Below, in pieces: positions 34,609 through 47,269 of a stretch of 64,000 nucleotides of DNA (positions are counted from its first letter, which is position 1; each line of letters begins with the position of its first letter). The notes under the pieces are model-generated. The model was not told the origin of the DNA. It saw nothing but the letters and a program-made list of their open reading frames with translations, and made no database searches. The translations under genes were made by a program, and so were the position numbers. Source of the stretch: Eutypa lata (lineage: Eukaryota > Ascomycota > Sordariomycetes > Xylariales > Diatrypaceae); the NCBI GenBank assembly GCA_022661535.1, contig JAKULF010000006.1, forward strand, positions 3,839,001-3,903,000, read 5' to 3'.

Positions 34609-37165
34609 TGTCAGGATCGAAGACGAAGAGCGCTTGGCTCATCCCTTTAGCCTCTGCAAAAAGTCTTTCAGCTATTCATCTATATAAGCCCCCAAGCCAG
34701 CATCCATTCGAGCAAATAGAGAGAATAAAGTCCATGGAGTCGAGTAGCGGAACGCGAAACATAAATAGAGTTCTCTAAAAACAGTAGGCATGTTGATTTA
34801 GACCTTGATTTGGATCGACATTGTCGTAGATGTTAGGTAGTATCCTTTTCCTTTTGCCTGCATAACTATTCTCTTACGTGTGATCGAAGCACCCGGCTAC
34901 GGGTTCTTCTCCAGGGGTGGTTTCAGATCGGCGGCCTATCAGATTATAGGGGCCGCATACCGACGCAAGACCGGTAAACAGCCGGACCTGTAACCCACAA
35001 CCTTTAAGACCGAAGAGGAATGTCCCCAGCAAGGATGGTACGTAAAAGTGATTCTGCTAGAAGCATTAACACAATCAACTACCGGAATAGCTCTTGAATA
35101 GAGAAGGTAGAGTTTTCTCATTGAAGAATCTACTGGGCGAATTGATAAGCAATTATGACTCATTATTTGTACATTTATATAACTCGAACGGCTGTTAATA
35201 ATTGTGACACTGAATAAAGTTTCCGATGTCGATCTTTCTCAGCCTGAATCGAGTCGATCCAATGGCCTCATATAATGTTCTGTGATGTCTCAGCGAATAA
35301 GCTTCCGGAGACCCCTGTGGCGTAGACAATATCCACCCTTGCCACGGGTCGGCAACAATGGTGGGGAACGAAAGAAACAATTCTTGGGGTAAGTATATCT
35401 AAGTCCGACAGAAAAAGAAAAGAATATCTGCATTCTGCCGTGATTTCTCGATTAGGATTAGTCGGAAGCGACATAGGTCTGAAGTTGCCAGGTTGCGTAG
35501 TAGCAAAGGCAACAACAATCCATCTAACGATGCATACACGGTGGTATCTACCCCTGACCAAACGCTACCGTGCACTTATCGCCTGCAACGTCATGATATA
35601 CACCGATTAATTCAAGTCAGATTTAATCTTAGTTACTTCTATGAAAGGGGTAGATATTACTTAACCGGGGAAAGCAAAGGGCGTCGATCTTAACATTTCT
35701 CTAAGCCTATTAGTTGTATTGATCGCGATTCCAAGTCCGATATGCTCACTGTTATTTAGATTCTATAGTCTTTTTCCAGTATGACTGAAAGGTTCGACAT
35801 CACAGTGGACCCATTAGCAGTTGATGGTCTATATGTTTACTGCAGCTTAAGTAACTATAATGCACTCTTAATTCCTGATGAGGTTACTGCACATGCAACC
35901 CCGAAAGCGTAGGGCCGACCTCCAGTTTACTCATCAAGTAACACGGCCGCACAGGAAACGTCAAAACTGGCATTTACTCTGAATATTTCGGTCCGCCAGC
36001 CAACACCGCCTACTACATATTACTCGAAGTCTTCCCCAAGCGGATCCCGACAGCAATTTGACCACTCGACTCATCTTAGAATTCACCGAAGCACCGGTCT
36101 TTTCACGTGGAGTCTCACAGGGCACTCCAACCATGTGCCGATCTAGTTATAGCTTAGTTAAGTGCTCATAACCCCGCACATTTGAGCTTCGCCTGTCAGT
36201 TATAGTTGCGCGTGTATCTCGAGATCGCGCCGACTTATGTCCGGTTCGGATCTCTATACAATTCGCGGAAAATAAAGTGTATAGGGCAGTTCATGCTGGT
36301 GAGTATAAATGAACAACGCCGTATACCGGCCGAGGACACAACCGGCCCTGTTACGGAAGAGCATCTCGGTGATATTTACGTCATAAACAAATGATATGCT
36401 ATAGAAACAAGAAACGTGGCTAAATATGAGAATGGGGAAGAGGGAATAAGTAGAAAGTGTGAATCGACAAGTAACAGAGTAGGGTTGTGGAAAATACGAT
36501 GTAGTTTTAAGACTTAAGTCTTAAGATACTTTTCATCCATCTCTGTCATGGCTCAACTCTGTCGATTTCATTCTTTACAATATTCAACACTATGGCCAAA
36601 TCAGTTTCCTCGCTGAATACTACAATAGCAACTAATATTATACTATCCCGGGTAACTTGGCACCCCATCTATTGCACGTTGCATGGATATGCAGAAGTGT
36701 AGGTGTCCTGTGGTCTATCAACGGGGACCTGCATTGAATGATACGAGAAACTGAAAATTTCCTTGAAATAATCCATCATCCCCCTCATTCTTACCTATTG
36801 CCTACGCATTACGAACTTCATACCGATGTGGAGTAGGAGGAGTTATGTTGGACTAAGACGCAACGCCAAGCCTGGGGTAAAGTTCCGGTGAGGGTGAGCG
36901 GAGACTAATACGCGTATAAGTAGATGTATGAGTGGCTAAATGTCCAATTAGGGGCTTCTTCACGCGTTCCTGACGTAGTATTCGGATAGGAAACGAAATA
37001 TATAGCATCGATTTAGAAAACCTAAATCGTACCATAGTTTAAACAAAAACACGCTGTCATCGATGGAATATATTTCGAATATAAATACCGACGATGTCTC
37101 TCGCATTATTGCACAGTGGGAGAGACAAACTTCGTAGGATGACAGACAGGTCCTGATAGTCCGAG
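34609..37165. other. Intergenic, 2.5 kb
   Basis: This is a long gap between the divergent receptor gene and the GH3 gene. Only short frames without conserved features are present. Base composition is mixed, with no clear repeat. It should hold two promoters. Nothing else can be supported. Confidence 0.45.
34681..34687 (-). promoter_or_regulatory. Possible TATA box of the rhodopsin-domain gene
   Basis: Read on the minus strand, TTATATA lies about 73 bases before the ATG at 34608. The assignment rests on consensus and spacing only. Confidence 0.35.
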
Positions 37166-37284
37166 ATGCGGTTTCCAAAGATCCTCTATCTCCTTTGTGG
37201 GCAGCAACAGTTGTCTTCAGCGTTCCCTTCCATCAAGCACCGTGATAGTTCCGGTTCGTCCCTTTCCACGGAGCCTGAAAACTT

Positions 37285-39648
37285 ATGAAAACAACACTAA
37301 CCGAACTAGTGGTAGGCGATTGGGACTGGGATGCAGCCCTCGAGAAGGCCAATGACTTCGTTGCCCAGCTGACTCTAGAGGAGAAGGTTGGTATGGTCAC
37401 GGGCGGCCCTGCTCTTGACGGTCTAGGCTGCGTCGGGAACCTCGTTCCTGTCCCTCATGCTGGGTTTGGTGGCGCCTGTTTTTCCGATGGCCCCACTGGG
37501 GTGAATCGCGCTGATCTAGTCAGCGTTTTCCCCGCAGGCCTGACTGCCGCAGCAACATGGGATAGGAGCTTGATGTATCAGCGCGGCGTTGCTATTGGGG
37601 AGGAATTCCGGGCAAAGGGTGCCCACGTCTACCTAGGGTAAGCCAAGGCCAAGATTAATTCGTGGCACTGCTAACAATTGTATAGTCCCGTAGCTGGTCC
37701 CCTTGGGCGCCATCCGTTGGGTGGGAGGAACTGGGAAGGCTTCGCCGCTGACCCCTATCTTACCGGCGTTGCGATGAACTCGACAATCTGTGGAGTACAA
37801 CGGGTTGGCGTTCAGACAAGCTCGAAGCATTACATCGGCAATGAACAGGAAGTCCAAAGAAGTTCAACCACGGCCGAAGATGGCACGGAGATTGCGGCAA
37901 TTTCCTCCAACATAGGCGACAGAACATTGCACGAGATGTACCTCTGGCCATTCGCTGATGCGGTCAGGGCGAATACTTCCTCCGTGATGTGCAGCTATAA
38001 CAGACTTAACCAGACTTACGCATGCGAAAACTCGGCCATGCTAGAAGATATCCTAAAAAAGGAGCTTGGCTTTCAGGGGTATGTCGTCTCGGACTGGGGC
38101 GCAACGCATTCGACGAGCCCTTCCATGAACTCGGGTCTTGACCTCGAGATGCCTGGAAACATTGCTCCGGATCGCCCTAGTCTCATATACTACTTCGGAG
38201 CTAATCTCACCGAGGCGGTCGAGAATGGTTCAGTGCCATTAGATCGCTTGGACGATGCCGTCCGTAGAGTAGCCTTGCCTTATTTCGCGCTTGAGCAAGA
38301 TAGTGGCGACTACCCATCCATTGACCCTTCTAGCGCCCTAGTCTTGGCTATAGGCCAAGGCATAGATCTCGGGTCTTTGGGCATCCCCGAGGTGCCTGCA
38401 CGGGATGTCAGAGGCAATCATTCCGCCTTGATCCGCGAGATCGCTGCTGCCGGGACCGTCCTTCTTAAGAACGTCAATTCTACGCTACCTCTGAACACCC
38501 CTATGAACATCGGAGTTTTCGGAAACGATGCCTCGGACCCTGTTGATGGTCTTGTTTGGGTGCAATATTCAGATCCAGATCGATATGGGTTTGAGACGGG
38601 TACGCTCGACATTGGAGGGGGGTCTGGGACAGTGCGTCATACAAGCATAGTGGCGCCCTTGGAAGCTATCAAGGCACGCGCGAAAACCACAGATTCACGA
38701 GTCCAATACGTCATGAGCAACGAGCGGCTAGCTGCGAATGATTTGACCAGCATTTACCCGACCCCTGACATCTGCCTTGTGTTCCTCAAGACCTGGGCCA
38801 CCGAGGGCAGAGATCGCCTAGCATTCGAATCGGACTGGAATTCCACGCTAGTTGTTAACAACGTCGCCGATAGGTGCAACAACACTGTCGTGATCACGCA
38901 CTCGGCGGGCGTTAACACGTTGCCCTGGGCTGGGCACCCCAACGTCAAGGCCATCTTGGCGGCGCACTACCCGGGCGAACAGTCGGGAAATTCCATCGTC
39001 GATGTGTTGTGGGGTGATGTCAACCCTTCCGGAAAGCTGCCGTACACCATACCCGAGAAGGAGAGCGACTACGATTTCCCCATCGTCAACCTGACCGATG
39101 TCCCCAACCCGGAAGCGTGGCAGTCGGATTTCGATGAGGGACTTCTCATCGACTATCGGCATTTCGACGCACACAACATCACGCCCTTGTACGAGTTCGG
39201 ATTTGGCCTGAGCTATACCTCTTTCGAGCTGTCCTCACCTCTTGAGATTGAAACTCTAGTCTCTGACCCTACTGACGCACCCACCCCTGTCTCTGGCCCC
39301 GCAAGCCCAGGAGGAAACCCTGCTCTATACGAACCTCTCCTGAAAGTCAGCACCAGCGTATCAAACACGGGTGATATTGCAGGCGCAACAGTTGCGCAGC
39401 TCTATCTGGCTTTCCCCCAGGACACATCTCCTTCAGGCACACCGCCTCAGGTCCTCCGTGGATTTGAGAAGGTTTATCTTGAGGCCGGAGCAGCCAGTGA
39501 CGTTACCTTTGAGCTAACTAGACGAGATCTGAGTTATTGGGACGTTGAAGCTAAGACGTGGCGCATTCCAAGCGGCGACTTTGAGTTTCGCGTGGGTTTT
39601 AGTTCTCGCGATGTGAAGGAGACTGCGGAGTTGGCCGTCCTGCAATAG
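37285..39648 (+). CDS. Glycoside hydrolase family 3 beta-glucosidase
   Basis: Exons 37285-37637 and 37686-39648 are certain and give 771 residues from the ATG at 37285. The GH3 barrel has LTLEEKVGMVTG, SDGPTGVN, GPVAGPLGRHPLGGRNWEGF, KHYIGNEQE and GYVVSDWGATHS, in which the Asp at about residue 254 is the expected nucleophile. The alpha/beta sandwich (GTVLLKN, DICLVFLKTWATEGRDR) and the C-terminal fibronectin III-like domain (GFEKVYLEAG) follow. The enzyme removes terminal beta-linked glucose from cello-oligosaccharides or plant glucosides. More than eight Asn sequons point to secretion, yet no signal peptide follows this ATG. An upstream exon starting at the ATG at 37166 and spliced to 37316 (branch CTAAC, acceptor TAG) fits better. 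The true N-terminus is open. Confidence 0.9.
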
Positions 39649-40225
39649 GTGCCTGAATCATATTGACGGACTCTGTTATAAATAAACCACTCTAGTCATA
39701 CGAGGCATACTAGGACTAATACATAATATCCTACAGCGTTACTACTTGATACAACTTCATAGTGTAGATATCTCGGCCCCAATAATTATATACATATGCA
39801 ACAGTATGGCAATAAACAATCAAGTTATTGAGATATGGAATGAGGATTGAATTAACTTCAGTTAACAGGTGTTATACGTGGCAGAGGAATATCTGTCTCT
39901 GTACAGGGTCATCCAAGCTGTCTTGTACTGTACCCGACACGACCCTAATTTGAACCCTCAGTTCGGCAGTGATGTTCTAGAAAATGATAAGGACAATGTG
40001 ACTCAATATTCTATAAAGCCTATGTCAATAGTTTTGCCTTTTTTGATCTTATGATTGCGTATACTGTGAACAGTAACTACTTGTCGTTTGGTTTGGTGGG
40101 ATTAAACATTTTTTCGATCACCTCCATACGCAAACGCGCCGATGTTAAGATACTAGATGAGGCTAACGACATGATAGAGACAGCTTTTAGTAAGTATGCC
40201 GCGTGTTCCTACTGACAGACAAGAA
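39649..40225. other. Intergenic, about 580 bases
   Basis: This lies between the convergent GH3 gene and the broken membrane-protein gene. It is AT-rich and no gene-like frame is supported. Confidence 0.4.
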
Positions 40226-41415
40226 TTACCAGGCATTGTAGCCATTACGAGTCGTTGAAAATGATAGTACGACCTCTCCCCTAAGTTTGCTTATTCGAGA
40301 CAACTGGAGCATCCACATCGCTTTCTTTTTTGCAAAGCTACTGGCTAATCCAGCGCCAGGGCCCGTAAAAGCAATAATGCCTATAAGTGGGAGTATGTGA
40401 TGAATAACGCTGGGGTTTTCGGCGGATGATTTAGTAATAAGGGTATGTCTATAACTAAACATGTAGACTCCAAGGGTGAGAACACAGAGGTTGAAAACTA
40501 TGTAGCCGTACTGAATGAATATCAATGCGCCTTCGGTCATGATCGTGGGACTAGGTTGGACGGCCTGATGGTTAGGAATATATATCCCGCTCCACGTGAT
40601 TTCGGAGGACTGGTACGCTCACCATGCAACACTAATATGGACCGTTGCGCTGACCACACCAACTATCCCGTAAGCCATGATCACAGGACTTTTGACTCTG
40701 CTATAAATGTTGGACGGGAGAATGGAGTGAATCAATCTCTGGAAGATACCTAGAACAAAAGGTCCAAAGAACCCGATAGCCACGCCATCCTCGATCCGAA
40801 AAGGTGCCGCATCACCGAGTACACTGGGAATAAAGAGAGGAAAGGAACTGATGACGCTCCAAATCGCAGTGATAGGCAGAGACGCTGCTTCGTCTGTTGG
40901 AATTCGACGGTCATTCATTGGCCGATCGATTCTTGACATACAGGTGTAGGTAAACTGGTAGAGAAGACCCGGCACCGCAAAAATTCCAGAACAGTTGCCA
41001 GTACGAAGAACTAGTACGACTTGTTAGTCTCATAAGTATTTCATGGGATGAACGCATAGACTCACAATCGCAATGACCCCGTTATTGGATTTCGCCGACC
41101 TTCAACGAGAGTCATCATATTGCAGACGGCCAGTGCAGAAATCAGGTCGACTAGCAACAAAAACGGCCTCATATCGGGCAACTCGGCCACATCTGCGATG
41201 CTGCAAAAGAAGACCACAAGAATACCGAGAACGTAGTCAATGGGCCAGATTCCGGTCCAGGTCGTCTTCAGAGGGATACCAGTCGGCAGAACTGAGTGCC
41301 AAGCTGCCATGAACATCGCTACAAGCGTGCCGTTCAGTATCATGACGATCCATTGAGTGAAGAAGCCGAATGCACTCAAGGTTAGGAATGCGTAGAATGG
41401 ATCAGGCAACGACAT
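40226..41415 (-). pseudogene. Polytopic membrane protein gene broken by a 4-base duplication
   Basis: Minus-strand exons are 41415-41066, 41010-40623 and 40550-40226. Introns of 55 and 72 bases have good CTAAC branch points. Exon 2 begins in the frame SSYWQLFWNFCGAGSSLPVY but changes frame near 40911-40918, where TCATTCAT is a perfect 4-base tandem duplication. With one copy ignored the frame runs on into RRIPTDEAASLP and the whole gene is 1059 bases, a multiple of three, for 352 residues. As written, translation stops shortly after the duplication. About eight hydrophobic segments are seen, including FLLLVDLISALAVCNMM, AIGFFGPFVLGIF and YGYIVFNLCVLTLGVYMF. I do not recognise the family, though similar proteins often lie near secondary-metabolism genes. 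A recent frame-shift or an assembly error are both possible. Confidence 0.65.
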
Positions 41416-42317
41416 TGCCGTAGATTATCTTCCGATTATTATTGTGGGTTTGGGAGAATAATTATTATACGATAGGCTGGTATATAGGTATGACAATGTT
41501 CTCTTGAATAGGTACTATCACTATGTTGCAACAAGTATCGAAGTGTAGAGAGCAGCAACTTCGAATCTATATTTGTACTCCCAGAAACATCATGTACAAC
41601 CCAAAGTCGGACTTTTTACGTGATATTGTTTACGCATTAGCAATCAGTCGCAGAAATGTTATGTCCTATAAACTAATTTCCTACAGATAAGTCCCCACCA
41701 AGGAGCAGGATACACTGCTCGCGGCTTCTAGATAGGGGCTGCTCCATACATGTTGCTGTCGGGTACTTTTATGACTCTAAGAACTAGCGCTGACATCCAA
41801 TGATTCAGTGGATCATTTCCTAATCCATCACCAGTGCCAGCGTTCAATTAGGCACAACCCATAGTTAGATCTTTACCAGGTTCCAGATGGAGGCCTGAAA
41901 AATGACATTCTAGCAAACCGGAGAGCCTCCAGAGGTGGGGTTTATGTATGCTGCGGCATCAACCCTAGCTTGTAGGTTTGGAATCATATATTCCCTTTTG
42001 AATCATAGGAACTTTTGTCTCACCATATCAATTATATCTATTATTGCTCTTGGGGGATTTCTAGGGCGTGGAATAGCAATATTCTTTGAATTTGTTAGCT
42101 AGCCTCCAAGTTACGCATAGACAAGTCTTTGGCCCTAACATCGCACACAGCGCCCAACAGCTAACCGACTTAGGATGTTCCTGTCTCCGTTGCCTCCTGG
42201 TCTGCGACATTGTTTATGACGCAAGTGCCACTGCACGACCCTACCAGGCCCGAAGGCATTTCGTGTATCTGGTCGTCTGGTTTTTCGGCCGGTTGGACTT
42301 ATAATTCTTGTACGTGG
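41416..42317. other. Intergenic, about 900 bases
   Basis: No gene is seen. The 42080-42317 part has somewhat higher GC and overlaps the 3' end of the pseudogene on the minus strand. Confidence 0.4.
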
Positions 42318-43790
42318 TCATCTGGCTTCTCTCGTACAACACTCCGGCCCTCGAGCTGTTGTAACATGTCCAGACTGTGCCGTTTCTTCTGCGCCGTATC
42401 GTGTGATTTCCCCTTGCTTCCTTCTCGTAACTCGCCTGGCTCTGGTAGACGCTTCAGCAGGCGTCGAAAATACAGAACTAGCCAGGCACATATAGACCCC
42501 TGCGATCACAACAACACCAATGCCCGTTCCAATTCCACCCCAGGCTCCCCGAGTCAGGCCCGTACTGCTTACCTCCGCTAAGCCATTGGGATCCGTACCA
42601 TTATCCGTCCCATAGCAGACAAGTTTATTAATAACGCGGTCGCGTTCCTGTGCTACTAGCTTGGAGCAATTGAAGTCGTTCCATGATTCGATAGTAACTG
42701 TGCCAGATGCGAGTGTTAAGCTTGGGAAGATATTTGGTCCCGGTGTTCTAGTTATATCTTAGGTAAGCACTAAGTAAAAGTAGGATATGATATTGATATA
42801 GGTATTGAACACGTACGTGTCGATAATTCCTCGAAGATGAATATCCCTTGCTCTCGTTAATACAGGAAACATAGGCAAGGTAGTGTTGATATTATCCAGG
42901 AAGTATAGATTTGTAGCTTCCGTAAGCTTGTCGAAGTTAAATGTGCAGTTGGTGTTATTAACAAACGAGATGTTCCCCCCGACTGTTGTAAGAAGACTAA
43001 AATTTAAGTCTGAATAGGAGCTGGAGGAAACGTCAACATTGTCTCCTACGGTCATTTCATTACTCTTCCAAAATTGAGCCGTCGATGCCTTGTCGGTATA
43101 TGGTTCGAGGTTTCTTAGTGTAAGCGAGCCGCTCACGGTCAGCTGTTGATAGAATACAACAAAGTTGAAACCATCCAGGGTAATTTCTGCAGCCTCCGAT
43201 AGGTTGAAAAATCGCATTCCACACGATTCCAATGGAAACATTGATAGGAAACCAATATGGGTCAGATCGTAGAGCTGGATGCAGTAGTCAGTCTCTATTA
43301 TATAAGCATTGACAATTTGCGCCGTGTCGAAGTTTGCTTCATACGACTCTTCGGGGGGCTTGGTGTGAACAAAGATAGAGAGTACATCGAATTCCGTCTG
43401 GTTACCGAGATCTATGTTAAATAGCGAAGGGGTGTCAGTAAGCGTGATGCTAACCTCCCCGTTGCCATTATGCAAAGCCGGCATTGACAAGTTTGAAAGT
43501 AACCGAGTCTCACTCAATTCGAATATAAACACATTTTTGAGCACCAGGAAGTCGAGTGCTTCTAGCTAAGGAGAATCTTAAACCTTAATATTCCATGCCA
43601 GCGTAAGGGTCGTGAACTTGAGTGCTCCTGCTGCATTCCGTATTAATATATCCGGTGGATCTGAGGGCCAGGTTATGGCGCCTATATCCCCTTGGCTAGC
43701 AATAGTAAAGGCCATTATAACGGATTGCTTAAGAGTAAGAGCCCATATTTGTATGGTAGCGATAGTTGAGTTAATATATTACAGTTATTC
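42318..43790 (-). pseudogene. ECM33-like (receptor L-domain) surface protein, decayed 5' part
   Basis: On the minus strand a long open stretch 43565-42817 joins by a 69-base intron to 42747-42318 (phase 2 on both sides). It reads like an ECM33/SPS2-type leucine-rich L-domain protein: TIASQGDIGAIT, RNAAGALKFTTLTLAWNI, LEALDFLVLKNV, FSLLTTVGGNISFVNNTN and similar. A Cys-containing membrane-proximal part (FNCSKLV, KLVCYGTDNGT), one membrane helix (GIGTGIGVVVIAGVYMC) and a basic tail follow. Members are wall or surface proteins needed for cell-wall integrity. Two in-frame stops, TAA (43580-43578) and TAG (43568-43566), cut the N-terminal repeat; both could come from CAA and CAG by C to T changes. 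Further stops lie upstream of 43780 and no signal peptide is found. The downstream half looks little damaged. Confidence 0.6.
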
Positions 43791-46700
43791 CATCGTATCT
43801 AAGCCTGAAAGAAACCAAGTCACAGGACGTGATAAAAGCGTTGTGCCTCTATTATATAAGCCAGCCTCGAGTACACTAAGGTCAATAAAATACTACATCA
43901 GTGGGAAATGTGAAGTATATGCAATCCAGATGCAGACTTTCTTGTTAGACAGCAGATGCCTATTAGGGGAAAAGCCCCGAACCTAGTGATATAATCGACC
44001 TACCGTATTGCTGTACGGATTACACAGCATTCCTTAGCACTACGTTTAGCTCAGTCTCCTACTAGTTCCGAGGTGCATAGTTATAATCCAATGGCGGATG
44101 GAGAAATGCCACACTAGTAATCAGAATATGCGGTGTCTTACTGTTGTGTTACGCCATTTATACTGCTCTCTGCCGCTATATATCATTTAGGCTGCCTTCA
44201 AAACAGGGCCCAGATATTCTGCTAAGCCTGGCTCACAAATGCAATTGAATGGTCTATGGGGGATCATCAATTTCCTTTAATCTGGAATTGGTATAGTATG
44301 ATATCCGTCGTACACCAAAAAAAAAGACCATGGGTGTACTATTTAGAACCGCACACTTGGTACTTAGGGCTGAATGCAGATCATTATGTTACTTTTAACA
44401 TTTTTCTTATGTGGGTTTTTCTTAGTATATGTCACATAGAAGTAGCATTTTACAGTTATGCATTGTTTAGCCTAATTGTAGGGAGTTAGGTGGAGTGGCA
44501 AAGCATTGGCTTGGAGCGATCAGGTGAAGCGAGGGAATATAGGTAATATCAGAGGTCGCCATCCAGGCGTTTGCAGCGGGAGATCAACTTATGTAGCTAG
44601 AGATTTGCAACATAGATTACTTAAGCTTCCCCAGCCCTGAAAATGACCCCCGACTCTTCAGGCCAATGTTCGATACATCCCAGGCAGTAGGGTAGCATAC
44701 AGTCTGAAGCACACTTTGCGGCAGTAAATTGCGACGAAATGCAGGCCTACACCGAGTCACCGACCTATTGTAACTTGCATCAATAGTCAAAATGAGGACC
44801 ACCACTATTGGGTAGCCTTGATGGATCCCTCCGACCAAGAAAGTTTTACTCCGACGGATGATGCTCAGGAACTGAAGCCCTGAGAGACCGTAGTTCTCCC
44901 AGCTCTTGCCCCTTTTAATTATGGGAAGAGGCTATGAATATTCGGGAATCAATTGCGATACAGAAACCGAAATTAAATACACGATGGAAGTGTTTCAAAA
45001 TGATGAATAGTACTTGAACTTTAAGATGATATTGTTCATAAAGGTTTAGGGGTGAACGCCCGTTAGGTTTCGTAATAAGTTGCAAGCCTGATGTTGTGTG
45101 CACACTGCATGACTAACTGCTTACTTATACACACGAACTAATGGTGGGACGCTAATGTGTTATTTTGACATGCGTACGCTCCTGATTATAATACTGTCGC
45201 ATTTTGTTTTTCTTGGCACCAACTAAATCAGTAACATGACCAGTGTTGTGTTACTGGCATGGCTGGTTGTATCTCGATTAGGCATCTGTTGGACTGTATG
45301 ACAATTGCTAAGTCTGCATCAATATATTTTGTCCTGCAGCTTTAGACACCTTATGGCCTGGCTGATTCGGGATCTAAAAGGTGCTTTCAAGGGGGCTAAT
45401 ATGGAAGTTCGCATCTTCTACAGCCTGGCAAGGCTCTACGGCATAAACTGGTGGCGTGTATTTATAATAAAAATCTCAAGTGAAATCTGCTATTCTCCTT
45501 CCACGAGGTCAAGCCATTCTGTACTCGAACGAACTTTCAATTAATAGTTACCAGATTTGCTGGTTGCTATTATGTCACTAAGTAAAAATACCACCCGAGC
45601 TATTGAACGCGCAGGAGGTCAGCTCACTACTGGGACTGGAAGTTTGTCTGAGTAGTTGCCATATCATTTATCTGCTAAATTCCTGGCCTACCAATGTTAA
45701 CGTGCAGCCACTCACCGTTATTAATGTCTCGTGTCCGCATCTGCAGGGTGCAATACTACCTTGTAGGCAGGTAAGTTTTACAGATAAGGCTGTCCGGTGT
45801 GTAGACTATTGCGTAACCTGAATTTCAATATCACTATGCTAGGTATCAATGTTCCCCTGTTTTCCGCCATTTTCAGGTGTAACGGTTGTTGCAGCATGTA
45901 AGCCGCTATGCCTACATGGCAATAGGGGGTGGCGCCTTCGGCGCTAACGGTGATATATCTAAATTATCATTGTTCTCATACGAGGAGCTATGAGATGACT
46001 ACCATATTCCCTGGCTAGTAGCTAAGCCATAGGTTCGACGTTACAATACATGTGAGTTGCCGGCAGCATCTCGGTACGGCCCTTGATGGAGTGGCATGTA
46101 TTCGTGATTTGGGGTAGCTCTACCTAATGAAGACCGAGCCATCAAGTACCTTATGTCTTCCGCTTCTTAGGTCACTTACTTTTAAAAATTGAAGCTTTCC
46201 TCGGCTGGCCCTTTCATCTCGGCAAAGCTGTGGCCTATAATGTGCGGCCTTTGGTAAGCCCAAACATATAATAATAAATACACAACCTGATAGATGCCGA
46301 CGTGGGGCCGTTGTGCGTCTTATATGCTCTGTCCACTGCCAAATACCACATGACAATCAGGACGGCAAATAAGTCCTTTCTCTTTTTCCAGAAATAGCGA
46401 TCCGGTATATCAACGTTAACAACGTCCTCTCACTTAGCCGGCATGGAGAAGCCCTGGCCGGTAGCTACAATGTCCCTTCCTCTTACAATCTTAACAAACG
46501 CTTGGCCCTTGCTGGGGTTCTACACCTTAAAAAGGCTCAACAAAAATGAGCGCCCGACAACTTAGAAGGAGTTACGCCAAAAGTTTCGACTAAATTGTGG
46601 CCATATCCCCCGTGGATTTTGTGCCTCGTGCCGCAATCCTTCAACCTTCGGTGGCGATTAGCTTGTGGTCGGCGAAGGAAATCAAGCAAATCAATAGTTG

Positions 46701-47269
46701 AAGGGTGGCGATATGCCGAGCGGACACAATGGCAAAATTTTGAGCTATGAGGAACACGAAATCATATACAACATGTAAAAAGGAGGTTAAGCCAATATGA
46801 ACCGATTCTTATTTCTTAGTGTTAATATTATAATTAGTTTTAGTACCTAACATAAAACCATCGCTTTAACATTGAAAGATTTACAAATATTTACTCACTC
46901 ATTCATGAGAATATCCAAGTTAAGTCCAAGAGAGAATAAAAGCAAACAGGAGAAGTATCGCGAAATTGCCATTTCTCTAAAGTAACTTAATTAAATCTAT
47001 ACACGCATAAAGAGTTCATTATAAAAAACGGGATTCGGAACTCTTGACTTTTTAGTTATTCATATCTGCAGGTATAAAAGAAAGTCGATATGCTAGTAAT
47101 ATAAGCATTAATCTAAGATCGACCCCCTTTCATGGTCTGGATTAGTACCCGTGTATATATATAAGTGCTCCTTCATGCATAGCCTGTCTTCATCATAATA
47201 CGAGACCCTATACCTTATAATATTACTCCTCATCGTAGTTCTGTATCATTAAATCATTACCGATTTCCC
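43791..47269. other. Gene desert, 3.5 kb
   Basis: No intact gene is present. A minus-strand stretch at about 46740-46200 reads as a coding-like relic broken by stops (for example VKIVRGRDIVATGQGF, a TGA, then EDVVNVDIPDRYFW), which I cannot identify. The rest is AT-rich and featureless apart from an inverted repeat GGCGCC-TTC-GGCGC near 45931-45944. Confidence 0.45.

Noticed and set aside
33887..34642. Continuous 251-residue minus-strand frame starting at 34642
   Set aside because: It arises because an out-of-frame start runs through exon 1 and the intron into the frame of exon 2. Only the spliced version from 34608 has a rhodopsin-domain N-terminus.
27854..41415. Classical secondary-metabolite cluster
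   Set aside because: No polyketide synthase, peptide synthetase, terpene synthase or P450 backbone gene is present.
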